From Thalassolituus sp034111725 (GTDB lineage Bacteria > Pseudomonadota > Gammaproteobacteria > Pseudomonadales > Oceanobacteraceae): a stretch of 64,000 nt of DNA. Positions 45,506 through 55,447 of the stretch are shown one piece after another. The notes under the pieces are model-generated. The model saw only the letters and a list, made by a program, of their open reading frames with translations, had not been told where the DNA came from and did not search any database. The DNA is taken from the NCBI RefSeq assembly GCF_034111725.1, contig NZ_JAWUWR010000012.1, forward strand, positions 33,333-97,332. Direction: 5' to 3'. The number at the start of each line of letters is the position of its first letter. Positions within the stretch are counted from its first letter, which is position 1. A program made the translations under genes and the position numbers.

Positions 45506-45733
45506 TTTTCTGTACTTGGAGTCATAATATGTCACGCCAGGGTTGTTTGTGGCGTGCTAAGACTGAAAATATCAAAATTCTTGTACTACAAAGCAACAAT
45601 CGGTGTTTTTCCGTCAAATACGGGTATGAGGGTGAAATTTCTACGAGGTGAGGTGGGGTTTTAATCTGCCACGGATGTGCAGAGTGTGCCAAACCTTGGG
45701 CTTAAAATGCCAATTCTTTTCTGGATGTTGGCT

Positions 45734-45757
45734 AAGAGGGCCAGAACTAGCCCTCTT
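45734..45757 (-). terminator. hairpin after metal-dependent hydrolase copy 3
   Basis: AAGAGGGC/GCCCTCTT stem with an 8-base loop, 18 bases after the stop. No T-run follows on the minus strand, so termination may be weak. Confidence 0.5.
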
Positions 45758-45775
45758 ATTGCAGTTGATATTCGC

Positions 45776-46684
45776 TTATGCAGCTGCTGTTTTGCTCGGG
45801 TTTTTAATCTGGCTAGCCAGAATACCGCCTTGATCGAGCATGCGGTGACGCCAATCATCCAGTAGTTGCACGGTATCGTGGTCATTCGGATGAAATCCTG
45901 GACGGAAGAAGTCTAGATACTTAAACAGCAAACGCGGGAATAGACCTTTCCAACCCCACAAGGCCCACATGCCCTTTAAGTTGTCTTTCAAATTGAATAG
46001 GGAGCCATTTGCCCATAACAGACGGATATGACCTTGGCCAACGAAGATAATAAAACCGAGCGTCGCAAGTATCATTGCCGTTGCGCGAGTGAAATAACCG
46101 CCACCAATTAATTCATACACATCATAAGCAACTGCTTTGTGTTCGTTCTCTTCTAGCGCGTGCCACATCCATAACTTTAAGGCTTCTTGATCTTGGATGT
46201 TCTCTTGATGTTGATTATCGCGCAATAATTGCTCAGCTAAAATTGCCGTATAGTGCTCAAGCGCTACCGTAGTTGCTAGCTGCAGTTTTTTCGGAAATAT
46301 TTTTTTTACTAAGCCTAACAAGCCCCACAGTTCTTTATCTAGTTGTAGAGTTGGTAGGCCGTGCTTGGCTCCCATATCATTAAAGGCCTGATGTTCTTTT
46401 GTATGCATCGCTTCTTGACCGATGAAGCCGGAAATCTCATCTTTTAATTCTTGACCGGTGACACGATCACGGTAGTTTTTAACGGAGTCGATGAAGAAGG
46501 TTTCACCCGCTGGAAAAAGCGCTGATAGCGTTGTCCAAAAAGTGGTTAAAAATGCGTTATCGGCGTACCAATAACGCTTGGTGTCGTCAGCAAACTGGAA
46601 ATCCATACGACGTGGCGGAATTCCCGCTCTTTCACCGGCGGTCATGCGTGTTGAATCATTATTTGCGTTAGCTGCCTGAGTCAT
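45776..46684 (-). CDS. COG3687-type metal-dependent hydrolase, tandem copy 3
   Basis: A 302-residue paralogue, the most diverged of the three (shorter N-terminus, MHTKEHQAFNDMGAKHG, LGLVKKIFPKK). Metal residues are conserved (GETFF, GQEAMHTKEH, ALEHYT, LEENEHK). The leader lacks the 22-base element of copies 1 and 2, so it is probably regulated differently. It lies first in transcription order. Confidence 0.85.
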   Translation of the reverse strand: MTQAANANNDSTRMTAGERAGIPPRRMDFQFADDTKRYWYADNAFLTTFWTTLSALFPAGETFFIDSVKNYRDRVTGQELKDEISGFIGQEAMHTKEHQAFNDMGAKHGLPTLQLDKELWGLLGLVKKIFPKKLQLATTVALEHYTAILAEQLLRDNQHQENIQDQEALKLWMWHALEENEHKAVAYDVYELIGGGYFTRATAMILATLGFIIFVGQGHIRLLWANGSLFNLKDNLKGMWALWGWKGLFPRLLFKYLDFFRPGFHPNDHDTVQLLDDWRHRMLDQGGILASQIKNPSKTAAA

Positions 46685-46965
46685 CGCAATTACCTCTTAT
46701 TGTTTTAGATTTTGTCGAATTGTGTTTTCGTAGGATTATTTAACGCGCTGCGACGGCAGGTTTGAAGGTAGGAATTAGCCATTATTTATCGCCACTTATA
46801 AGGCCAAGAGGTGCTTGAATCACTCAGGTTTGGCAAAAGGGGTTTAATAAATTGAGCGAGATCAATAAACCGATAAGTATTCGTTAACGGAGCTAGGGTT
46901 AACTACGGCCACACCGTATGCGAAAGGTGCCAAACATAGGCACTAGACACGCCACTTAGTGGCGC

Positions 46966-47319
46966 TTAGGCATTGCTGGTATCTGTGTTTTCTTGAGTTA
47001 GGGCGTTCACTAAAGGATCGAGAAGGTAGTTTAGTGAATCAACGCCTGCACGATAGTCGGCGATGCGTCCCCAGTGTTCAAACTGTCCAAGCGCATAACT
47101 TTGAGTAATGTCATTAAAATAAACACAATGACGACCGAAGGTCGCGAGTACCCAAAAACCGCAACATTCGTCGCCCCATGGATGCTGCTGCCATAATTCT
47201 GGGTTTGGTAAATGTATTAATTTCCACAGGTTGTGTACGTCGGCGTCGAGAGAAGTGACCTCAAGCGCAATTTGTTGAATGAGCTGGGTTTCGGTAACAG
47301 GGGTCCATGACTGATTCAT
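46966..47319 (-). CDS. hypothetical protein, 117 aa
   Basis: A soluble 117-residue protein beginning MNQSWTPVTETQLIQQIALEV with WQQHPWGDECCGFWVLATFG and a repeated tryptophan/tyrosine pattern suggesting a small alpha/beta fold. No family recognised. It is transcribed alone, upstream of the hydrolase trio and downstream of glyA, and looks like a genuine lineage-restricted gene. Confidence 0.65.
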   Translation of the reverse strand: MNQSWTPVTETQLIQQIALEVTSLDADVHNLWKLIHLPNPELWQQHPWGDECCGFWVLATFGRHCVYFNDITQSYALGQFEHWGRIADYRAGVDSLNYLLDPLVNALTQENTDTSNA

Positions 47320-47423
47320 ACGTGTCCACTTATAGTGTCAGTTCGAGTAAGACGATATGACAGAAGTGTGACAGCATCGTGACAACGTCCAATACAGATT
47401 ACACTGGCGAGAATGACACGCAT

Positions 47424-47452
47424 AAAAAAACCGGCCATTGGCCGGTTTTTTT
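47424..47452 (-). terminator. rho-independent terminator of glyA
   Basis: CCGGCC/GGCCGG stem with a 3-base loop, flanked by A7 and T7, 14 bases after the glyA stop; it can act in both directions. Confidence 0.9.
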
Positions 47453-47465
47453 AATCAGAAATTGC

Positions 47466-48728
47466 TTATTTGTAAACAGGGAACTGTTCGCAAAGGGCAA
47501 CCACTTTGGCTTTTGCAGCCGCTTCAGCCGCTTCAGATGTGCCGTTTTCTAGGCCATCTAATACGTCACAAATCCAACCTGCTAACTCAGTTGCCTGAGC
47601 TTCTTTAAAGCCACGGCTAGTGATGGCAGGGCTACCGATACGCAAACCTGAGGTTACGAATGGTGAGCGTGGATCGTTTGGTACTGAGTTTTTGTTCACA
47701 GTAATGTTAGCGCGGCCTAGGGCTGCATCCGCATCTTTACCTGTGTATTCTTTGCCGATTAAATCAACTAAGAATAAGTGATCGTCAGTACCGCCAGAAA
47801 CGACTTTGATACCACGGCTGATAAAGGTTTCAGCCATCGCTTGGGCATTTTTTACCACTTGCGCTTGGTAGGTTTTGTAGTCTTCTGACATGGCTTCTTT
47901 GAAACACACCGCTTTAGCAGCGATTACGTGCATCAATGGACCGCCTTGTGATTCTGGGAATACGGCAAAGTTAAACTTTTTGTTTAGCTCTTCATTGTCG
48001 TTAGCCAGAATCAAACCGCCGCGTGGACCGCGTAAGGTTTTGTGAGTCGTTGTGGTTACGACGTCTGCAATCCCTACGGGGCTTGGGTACACGCCAGCAG
48101 CGATAAGGCCAGCAACGTGTGCCATATCAACAAATAGGTATGCGCCTACTTGATCAGCAATTTCACGGAAACGCTTCCAATCAACAACGCGTGAGTAAGC
48201 CGAGAAGCCCGCTACGATCATTTTTGGCTTGTGCTCAATTGCTAGACGCTCAACCTCTGCGTAATCAATTTCGCCCGTTTCAGGGTTAAGACCGTACTGA
48301 ACTGCATTGTATACGCGGCCAGAAAAGGATACTGATGCACCATGCGTCAAGTGACCGCCATGTGCCAAGCTCATGCCTAGAATGGTGTCGCCTGGCTGGC
48401 AAAGCGCGAAGTAAACCGCAGCGTTGGCTTGTGAGCCCGAGTGTGGTTGCACGTTAGCGTAACCTGCGCCAAACAATTCTTTGGCACGGTCGATTGCTAA
48501 TTGCTCAATCACGTCAACGTGCTCACAACCGCCGTAATAACGCTTGCCCGGATAACCTTCGGCGTACTTATTGGTTAGTTGTGAACCCTGAGCTTCCATG
48601 ACGCGTGGGCTGGTGTAGTTTTCGGATGCGATCAGCTCAATGTGGTGCTCTTGACGAGCGTCTTCGGCTTTCATCGCCGCCCACAGATCAGGGTCGAAAT
48701 CCGCTATGTTCATATCACGGCTAAACAT
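47466..48728 (-). CDS. glyA: serine hydroxymethyltransferase
   Basis: Converts serine and tetrahydrofolate to glycine and methylene-tetrahydrofolate. 420 residues, full length. PLP lysine K230 is in TTTTHKTLRGPRGG; the N-terminal ELIASENYTSPRV and the LSRVY..GLNPETG segments are typical. It is transcribed alone with its own terminator. Confidence 0.96.
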   Translation of the reverse strand: MFSRDMNIADFDPDLWAAMKAEDARQEHHIELIASENYTSPRVMEAQGSQLTNKYAEGYPGKRYYGGCEHVDVIEQLAIDRAKELFGAGYANVQPHSGSQANAAVYFALCQPGDTILGMSLAHGGHLTHGASVSFSGRVYNAVQYGLNPETGEIDYAEVERLAIEHKPKMIVAGFSAYSRVVDWKRFREIADQVGAYLFVDMAHVAGLIAAGVYPSPVGIADVVTTTTHKTLRGPRGGLILANDNEELNKKFNFAVFPESQGGPLMHVIAAKAVCFKEAMSEDYKTYQAQVVKNAQAMAETFISRGIKVVSGGTDDHLFLVDLIGKEYTGKDADAALGRANITVNKNSVPNDPRSPFVTSGLRIGSPAITSRGFKEAQATELAGWICDVLDGLENGTSEAAEAAAKAKVVALCEQFPVYK

Positions 48729-48832
48729 CAGGGTGTCCTCACGTAGACAGGTAGTAATCTCAAAGGCGGCATTCTAACGCAAACTGCGGCTCGTGGCACT
48801 TGACGATGGATCACAATGATTATGATCTATCT

Positions 48833-51800
48833 TCAAGTTGCTGATTGATCTACTTCAATTTCGAACATTTCGAGTAATTCCTGTTCAGGAATAGGTTTGC
48901 TAAATAGGAATCCTTGTACTTCTTCGCACTTTGCTTTTACCAAAAACTCGAGTTGCTCTGCAGTTTCAACGCCTTCGGCAATAATGCCCATGCCAAGGTT
49001 ATGACCCATAGCTATGATCGTACGGGTTATCTGGGCATCATCCGTATTGGTCGGTAAATTTTGGATAAATGAACGGTCGATTTTTAGGGTGTCGACGGGG
49101 AACTGCTTTAAATAGTTAAGTGATGAATAACCGGTGCCAAAGTCGTCGATGGCGGTTTTAACCCCTAAACGGCGCAAACCATTGAGCGTTTCTAAGGTGT
49201 GAGCGACATCGTCCATCAAGATACTTTCTGTTAGTTCTAGCTCGAGTTGGCGTGGATGCAGGCCAGATTTAAAGATGGCGTCTTTTACCACATCGAGGAA
49301 ATTGTCTTGCTTAAATTGACGTGCCGATACGTTAACTGCGATACGATCAAGAGCGATATTGTATTTTTCTTTCCATTCGGCGAACTGTAAACAAGCTTGC
49401 TCCAATACCCATTGACCAATCGGTACGATTAAACCGGTATCTTCAATAATAGGAATAAACACACCCGGTGCGATCATGCCTTTTGATGGATGATTCCAGC
49501 GCAATAAGGCTTCAACGCCAACAGGAGACGCGGTAGCTGCCTCGTATTGTGGTTGGAAATACAGCTCGAGTTCTTGGCGCGCGAGTACATGGCGCAGATC
49601 GTTTTCAAGTTCTAATAGCTGTACTGCTTTTTTATTCATCGAAGCATTAAAGAACTGAACGTTATTGCGGCCCATATCTTTGGCGTGGTACATCGCCATA
49701 TCGGCGTTCTTCAATAACTCAATAACACTGCCGCCGTCGTTAGGATAGATACCAATACCAACGCTGGCACTGATGAATACTTCGCGCTGGCCGAGCAAGA
49801 ATGGGCGATTAAGCGCATGTAAAATACGCTCGCCAATACGCACGGCAGTATCTGCTGCGGCTTCATTGTTTGCTTGTTCGCCCACAGCGATGGTGAATTC
49901 ATCGCCGCCCATGCGACAGACCATATCTTGTTTTTTCACGCAGTTGCTGAGGCGCAAAGCGACTTGTTTCAGAACCTGATCACCGGCTGGGTGCCCCATC
50001 GAATCGTTAATCGGCTTGAAGCGGTCAAGGTCGATAAACAGCAATGCAACACTGCCTTCGTTTTCGCGAGCACTCGTAAGCATGCTCTCTAAACGTTCAT
50101 GCATTTGGCTGCGATTGGGTAGTCCGGTGAGTGGGTCGAAGTAGGCGAGACGATGAATGCGCTCCTCGATCACCTTACGCTCGGTGATGTCCGACATAAT
50201 GATAATCAGACTTTGCACTTCGTGGTTATGATCGCGAATGGCACTCACTCCGGCCCAACCCGTGCGGATATCGTTATTTACTCGTTTGTAGAAAATTTCA
50301 CCTTGCCAGTAGCCATCCACAACTAAAGACTCACCGATTTGTTCGAAGAAATCCGTGTTATGGCGTTCTGATGAAATCAAGAAGTCTGGTGTTTGGCCAA
50401 TGACTTCTTGTTGGCTATAACCGGTAATGTGAGTGAATGATTTATTGGTATTGGCGATTCGCAACTGGCGATCGGTAATTAAGATGGCTTCGTTGCTGTT
50501 TTCAAATACTTCGGCGGCTAGCTGCAGTTCTTGCTCTATTTGCCGTGATTCGGTGACATCGCGACAAATACCAAGCATTCCTTGTAATTCGCCGTTTTCG
50601 TTCCACAGTAGGCTGGCTTGCAGTTCTAGCTTGATCTCGTTACCAGTTTTACTAGTGGCGATCATATCCTGACGAATCATGGAATTAAGGCGTTGAGTTC
50701 CTACGGGATTTCGAATCGCGAGCTGCACATGGTGGCGCATAGTTTTAAAAAGCGAGCGAATATCTGCTTTGGTAAAGATAGCGCTGACACCTTCACGTAA
50801 TAATTCATCGGGTTGATAGCCGAGTACGCGGGTTACCGAAGTACTCACAAAATTAAAGTTAAGCTCGGCATCGGTTGCCCAAACAATATCTTTCATATTT
50901 TCGGCAAGCAGTCGGTAGCGGCGTTCACTTTCAACGATCTGTTCTTGTTTCTCAACGTCTTCTGTGACGTCACGAATGGTGCCGACATACCGCACAATTT
51001 CGCCACTTTCGTTGGTATCAAAGGGGGAGTCACGGAATTTAAGAATACGTATACTGCCGTTTGCATGTAAAAAACGGGCCGTGCCTTCACGGGTAGTGCC
51101 GGGTTGCATGCGATGTATATGCATGAGGGCTTTATGTAGCTGAGGTACCTCATCTGGGTCGGCAAACGATATCCAGTTGCGCTCGGTAAACTCTGGCGTG
51201 TCGGGATAGCCCAGAATCTCGGATATAGCGCGATTTTTGAAGGCGACATGTTGGCGCATGTTGTCATCAAGATCGACTACATAAACTAAGTCCGGCATTG
51301 AATCCATGACGTGTGCCCAAAAGCTCTCGCGTTCACGAATTTGCTCTGTCGCATTCTTGCGGTCAGTCACATTCACTAATGTCATTAGCGCCTGACCATC
51401 GGCACCAGAACGTAAGCTAAGATTGGCCCATATATGACGCAGTTCACCGCTCATTGTATGCAGTGTCATCTCGAATTCAGTATTCGATAGCTTTAAATCG
51501 CGCGCGTGCTGCAGTGCCGCAACTAAGGGTTTGAAATCGTCTGGATGGTTAGCGTAGTGCTTTTCTAGTTCGAGTTTATCGCTGGCGTCTGCCAACTGCA
51601 GTGCAGCATCGTTGACGGCAATGACATCTATATTGGCGACATCATTATTGAAATCTTTTAAGCCCAATAAACAGTGTGCAACACCCGCCTCTTCAAAGAG
51701 CGCCTTGTAGCGTGTACGGCTTTCTTCAAGTGCACTTTTGGCTTTAACGGCTTCAGTAACGTCACGCAGTAGCCAGACAATGCCGGTAATTTTGTTGTAC

Positions 51801-53014
51801 TCATACAGTGGGTGATAGCTCTGCTCTAAAATTCGAGCTTTACCTTTTTGTATGAGATTAAGTTGGCGGCCACTATCTTGTAGCGAGTTAAGTTCTTCAA
51901 TATCCAATCCGCGATTCCACAGCGCCTGTTGGTCAGACCATAAATCGCTCAGTTGTCGTCCAATAATATCGTCACGACTTTGGTAACCCAGCATATCGAC
52001 TGCTTTGGGGTTAACGTAATTGATGGTACCTAAAACATCGGTGGAAATTAGCGCTTCATCAATTGATTTTAATGCTTTGTCTGCGCGTCGTTCTATGTGG
52101 CTGCGCTGTGCACGTAAGTGGGTAACCTGACGTTCTTGATGGCGCAAAAAATGCCACAAGCCAACTAAGATCAAGCCAAAGACAATAAGAAATATCAGAG
52201 GATTACGCAGTCGCGCCCACAACTGCTGAGATTCATACCCTTGAACGGGCAGTGCAGCAACATTCCAACCAGTCGTTGGTACAGGGGTGGAATAAATAAT
52301 ATTGGTTTGTTCGTCGGCGCTTAATTGCGGTTGGTTGCCGGTGCTGGCGAAATATTTCTCACGAATAGACACTTTGTAGCTATCCCGCTCAATCAAGAGC
52401 ATTTCGAACCCAGGAAAACGTCCGTTATAAATAATATCCGAGAGGTTGCTGTATGAGCGGCGGCTAACCAGAATGTATTCGCCGCCGGCCGTTTTAAATG
52501 GTGTCGCTATGTAATAGCCACCCATGTGGCCATATCGCAGTGAAAAAACAGTGGCTTTATAATCTGCTCTTTGCAGATGATTATTGAGATCTTGAATCTC
52601 GTTATCGCCCATCAGTTGGCCATACTGATAAAGCAGATCGCCCGCTGAGGAAGTTAAAAAGAAGCCGGTCGCGTTGAATATGGCGGCACTGATATGCCCC
52701 CAAAGTTCCTCTTCATCGACAGTCTCGGGGGAATTTATACATTGTTCGAGGAATTCACTGTAACTGCGCGCCAGAGTATTGTTGGCATGCAGGCCTGCTC
52801 GGGTAAGCAGTCCGGCTTGCATGGCATAGTTGTCGAGTGTGCGGTGAACGTCTTCGACGAAGCGGCGCTCATCCTCTTGCCACTGCTGAAATGCATTAAA
52901 GCCGAGAACCACTGCTAAAAAGATAAAACTAAGAATAAACAGGGGTAAGTTTACGCCTGTTGAGTTACTGAGGCCTCGTCCATTCTCAGTTGCATCATTA
53001 ATACTAGAAAGCAT
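48833..53014 (-). CDS. membrane multi-PAS GGDEF-EAL protein
   Basis: A 1393-residue cyclic-di-GMP signalling protein. TM helices near 24-42 and 272-290 enclose a periplasmic sensor of about 230 residues. About five PAS/PAC units follow (about 310-950), then a GGDEF domain (about 960-1120, with intact MGGDEF near 1036) and an EAL domain (about 1140-1385, with intact VEALLRW near 1167 and DDFGTGYSSLNYL). Both catalytic signatures look intact, so it may have cyclase and phosphodiesterase activity. Sensed signal unknown. Confidence 0.92.
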   Translation of the reverse strand: MLSSINDATENGRGLSNSTGVNLPLFILSFIFLAVVLGFNAFQQWQEDERRFVEDVHRTLDNYAMQAGLLTRAGLHANNTLARSYSEFLEQCINSPETVDEEELWGHISAAIFNATGFFLTSSAGDLLYQYGQLMGDNEIQDLNNHLQRADYKATVFSLRYGHMGGYYIATPFKTAGGEYILVSRRSYSNLSDIIYNGRFPGFEMLLIERDSYKVSIREKYFASTGNQPQLSADEQTNIIYSTPVPTTGWNVAALPVQGYESQQLWARLRNPLIFLIVFGLILVGLWHFLRHQERQVTHLRAQRSHIERRADKALKSIDEALISTDVLGTINYVNPKAVDMLGYQSRDDIIGRQLSDLWSDQQALWNRGLDIEELNSLQDSGRQLNLIQKGKARILEQSYHPLYEYNKITGIVWLLRDVTEAVKAKSALEESRTRYKALFEEAGVAHCLLGLKDFNNDVANIDVIAVNDAALQLADASDKLELEKHYANHPDDFKPLVAALQHARDLKLSNTEFEMTLHTMSGELRHIWANLSLRSGADGQALMTLVNVTDRKNATEQIRERESFWAHVMDSMPDLVYVVDLDDNMRQHVAFKNRAISEILGYPDTPEFTERNWISFADPDEVPQLHKALMHIHRMQPGTTREGTARFLHANGSIRILKFRDSPFDTNESGEIVRYVGTIRDVTEDVEKQEQIVESERRYRLLAENMKDIVWATDAELNFNFVSTSVTRVLGYQPDELLREGVSAIFTKADIRSLFKTMRHHVQLAIRNPVGTQRLNSMIRQDMIATSKTGNEIKLELQASLLWNENGELQGMLGICRDVTESRQIEQELQLAAEVFENSNEAILITDRQLRIANTNKSFTHITGYSQQEVIGQTPDFLISSERHNTDFFEQIGESLVVDGYWQGEIFYKRVNNDIRTGWAGVSAIRDHNHEVQSLIIIMSDITERKVIEERIHRLAYFDPLTGLPNRSQMHERLESMLTSARENEGSVALLFIDLDRFKPINDSMGHPAGDQVLKQVALRLSNCVKKQDMVCRMGGDEFTIAVGEQANNEAAADTAVRIGERILHALNRPFLLGQREVFISASVGIGIYPNDGGSVIELLKNADMAMYHAKDMGRNNVQFFNASMNKKAVQLLELENDLRHVLARQELELYFQPQYEAATASPVGVEALLRWNHPSKGMIAPGVFIPIIEDTGLIVPIGQWVLEQACLQFAEWKEKYNIALDRIAVNVSARQFKQDNFLDVVKDAIFKSGLHPRQLELELTESILMDDVAHTLETLNGLRRLGVKTAIDDFGTGYSSLNYLKQFPVDTLKIDRSFIQNLPTNTDDAQITRTIIAMGHNLGMGIIAEGVETAEQLEFLVKAKCEEVQGFLFSKPIPEQELLEMFEIEVDQSAT

Positions 53015-53163
53015 GGTTACCTATCTGGCTGTTATCCGATCCTTCATTATAGACACAAGTCTTAGATTTCGTAGTGCTTGCTGACCCATCCTACGTTTTA
53101 GCGATTGCCAAGCGCGAGCCTTTTCAGTAGCTTTGCCAGCAAATCGATTCGAGGACCTAAGCT

Positions 53164-54825
53164 ATGGCTCAATATGTTTTTACAATGAATCGTCTTGGCA
53201 AAATTGTACCGCCCAAGCGACAGATTTTACGTGATATCTCATTATCTTTTTTCCCTGGCGCTAAAATCGGCGTGCTCGGCTTAAATGGCTCGGGCAAATC
53301 AAGTCTGCTGCGCATTATGGCTGGTATTGATCAGGATTTCATAGGCGAAGCTAGGCCACAACCCGAGCTAAACATTGGCTACCTTCCGCAAGAGCCGGAA
53401 CTTGATCCTAACAAAGATGTAAAGGGTAACGTAGAAGACGGCCTAAGTGAGCTAATGAATGCTCGTGCTGAATTGGACGCAGTTTATGCGGCCTACGCAG
53501 AACCCGATGCCGATTTTGATGCACTCGCTAAAAAGCAGGGGCGTTTAGAAGCCATTATTGAATCATCGGATGGGCATGATATCGACCGTCAGATGGAAAT
53601 TGCCGCTGATGCTTTGCGTCTTCCACCATGGGATGCGGATGTCACTAAACTCTCTGGTGGTGAGCGTCGTCGCGTTGCTTTATGTCGCTTATTGATGTCG
53701 AAACCAGACATGCTGTTGCTGGACGAACCAACGAACCATTTGGATGCCGAGTCTGTGGGTTGGCTGGAACGCTTCCTTGATGAATACCCGGGTACTGTGG
53801 TGGCGATTACCCACGACCGTTATTTCTTGGATAACTGTGCTGAGTGGATTCTGGAACTCGACCGTGGTCACGGCATTCCTTACGAAGGCAACTACACCAA
53901 TTGGCTTGAGCAAAAAGAAAAACGCTTAGAGACCGAGAAGAAACAAGAAGATGCTCACGCTCGTGCTGTTAAGCACGAATTGGAGTGGGTTCGTCAGGGT
54001 GCGAAAGGCCGTCAAAGTAAGAGCAAAGCGCGTTTGGCTGCATTTGAAGAGTTATCATCGCGCGAATTCCAAACGCGTAACGAAACCAACGAAATTTATA
54101 TTCCACCAGGCCCGCGTTTGGGCGACAAGGTTATCGAATTCCACAATGTCACTAAGTCGTATGGTGACCGCGTGCTGATTGATAACTTGAGCTTTACCGT
54201 ACCTGCTGGCGCAATTGTCGGTATCGTCGGTGGTAACGGTGCGGGTAAATCGACGTTATTCCGCATGATTGCTGGCCGTGAACAGCCTGATTCTGGTGAA
54301 GTGGTGTTAGGTTCAACCGTGAAGATGGCCTTTGTCGAGCAGTTGCGCGATGAGCTAGACGACAAGAAAACTGTATGGGAAGCGATTTCAGACGGCAACG
54401 ACATGCTCAATATCAACGGCAAAGAATACCCAAGTCGTTCGTATATTGGTCGCTTTAACTTTAAGGGTGGTGATCAACAGAAACGTGTTGGTGATTTATC
54501 CGGTGGTGAGCGCGGACGTTTGCAGTTGGCTTACACCTTAAAGCAAGGGGCTAACGTGCTTCTGCTCGATGAACCGTCTAACGACTTGGACGTTGAAACC
54601 TTACGAGCCTTAGAAGAAGCCGTGTTGGCATTCCCCGGTGCGGTAATGGTGGTGTCGCATGATCGCTGGTTCTTGGATCGTATTGCTACTCATATCATGG
54701 CCTACGAAGGCGACTCGCAAGTGACCTTCTTTGAAGGTAACTACACTGAGTATGAAGAAGATCGTAAAAAGCGCATGGGTAACGATGCTCAGCCGAAACG
54801 AATGAAATACAAGCGTCTCGCTTAA
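53164..54825 (+). CDS. ettA: energy-dependent translational throttle protein EttA (ABC-F)
   Basis: A 553-residue ABC-F ATPase that gates ribosomes in response to the ADP/ATP ratio. Two nucleotide-binding domains are present: Walker A GLNGSGKSS (39-47) with LSGGERRRV and LLLDEPTNHLD, and GGNGAGKST with LSGGERGRLQL and LLLDEPSNDLD. Length and the linker with an RQGAKGRQSKSKARL arm match EttA. A strong terminator follows. Confidence 0.95.
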   Translation: MAQYVFTMNRLGKIVPPKRQILRDISLSFFPGAKIGVLGLNGSGKSSLLRIMAGIDQDFIGEARPQPELNIGYLPQEPELDPNKDVKGNVEDGLSELMNARAELDAVYAAYAEPDADFDALAKKQGRLEAIIESSDGHDIDRQMEIAADALRLPPWDADVTKLSGGERRRVALCRLLMSKPDMLLLDEPTNHLDAESVGWLERFLDEYPGTVVAITHDRYFLDNCAEWILELDRGHGIPYEGNYTNWLEQKEKRLETEKKQEDAHARAVKHELEWVRQGAKGRQSKSKARLAAFEELSSREFQTRNETNEIYIPPGPRLGDKVIEFHNVTKSYGDRVLIDNLSFTVPAGAIVGIVGGNGAGKSTLFRMIAGREQPDSGEVVLGSTVKMAFVEQLRDELDDKKTVWEAISDGNDMLNINGKEYPSRSYIGRFNFKGGDQQKRVGDLSGGERGRLQLAYTLKQGANVLLLDEPSNDLDVETLRALEEAVLAFPGAVMVVSHDRWFLDRIATHIMAYEGDSQVTFFEGNYTEYEEDRKKRMGNDAQPKRMKYKRLA

Positions 54826-54844
54826 TTCAGTCGATTGGCCTAGA

Positions 54845-54888
54845 CGGAAATATTGCCGAGGTAAAACTCGGCAGTTTCCGCTATTTTT
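54845..54888 (+). terminator. rho-independent terminator of ettA
   Basis: Nested stem CGGAAA...GCCGAG / CTCGGC...TTTCCG with a 6-base loop, followed by a T-rich run. Confidence 0.8.
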
Positions 54889-54987
54889 ATAATGCAGTGT
54901 GACGAATGTCTTATTGAGTCGTCTCTTAGCAGTTGCGATCTGCGTTAAAACAGCTAAACCTGTATACAGACTCTACAGGAAATCATC

Positions 54988-55347
54988 ATGGAACAACGCC
55001 AGTTTAAACGCGTTCATTTCTTCCAGCGTGTACAAGTGGAAAGCGAAGGCAAAATTTTAGAGACCTATTGCCTCGATGTTAGTTTGCGCGGCATCTTATT
55101 GGTCTTGCCTGAGCACGTGACATGGCGCTTAGAGCAACCACTCAAAGTGACATTGGGTTTGGCTGATGGCGAAAATATTATTATGAACTGTTTTCTTGTT
55201 CATCTTGATGATGATGTTGTCGGTTGTGCCTGTGACTCGATGGATATTGATAACCTCACCGCTTTACGTCGGTTATTGGAAGAAAACCTTGAAATCCCAT
55301 CTCATGCTAATCGCGAACTCTCAGAGTTAATCCGTACACCAGAATAG
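54988..55347 (+). CDS. PilZ-domain protein
   Basis: A 119-residue single PilZ domain, a cyclic-di-GMP receptor. The N-terminal arginine motif is seen as KRVHFFQRV (RxxxR) and the second motif as DVSLRGI (D-x-S-x-x-G). It sits near the large GGDEF-EAL gene, so it could be one of that system's effectors, but no physical link is shown. Confidence 0.88.
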   Translation: MEQRQFKRVHFFQRVQVESEGKILETYCLDVSLRGILLVLPEHVTWRLEQPLKVTLGLADGENIIMNCFLVHLDDDVVGCACDSMDIDNLTALRRLLEENLEIPSHANRELSELIRTPE

Positions 55348-55447
55348 TTGTGAGGCGGCAAAAACTACAGACAGAGTCATAAGACTGTCTAGCGCCTGTC
55401 ATGCTCGAACGATATAGTGAAGCTCTCCTTAACAGTAGGAATCTCCT

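Noticed and set aside
43191..46684. Insertion sequence explaining the triplicated hydrolase
   Set aside because: No transposase, terminal inverted repeats or target duplications are visible between copies; tandem duplication fits better.
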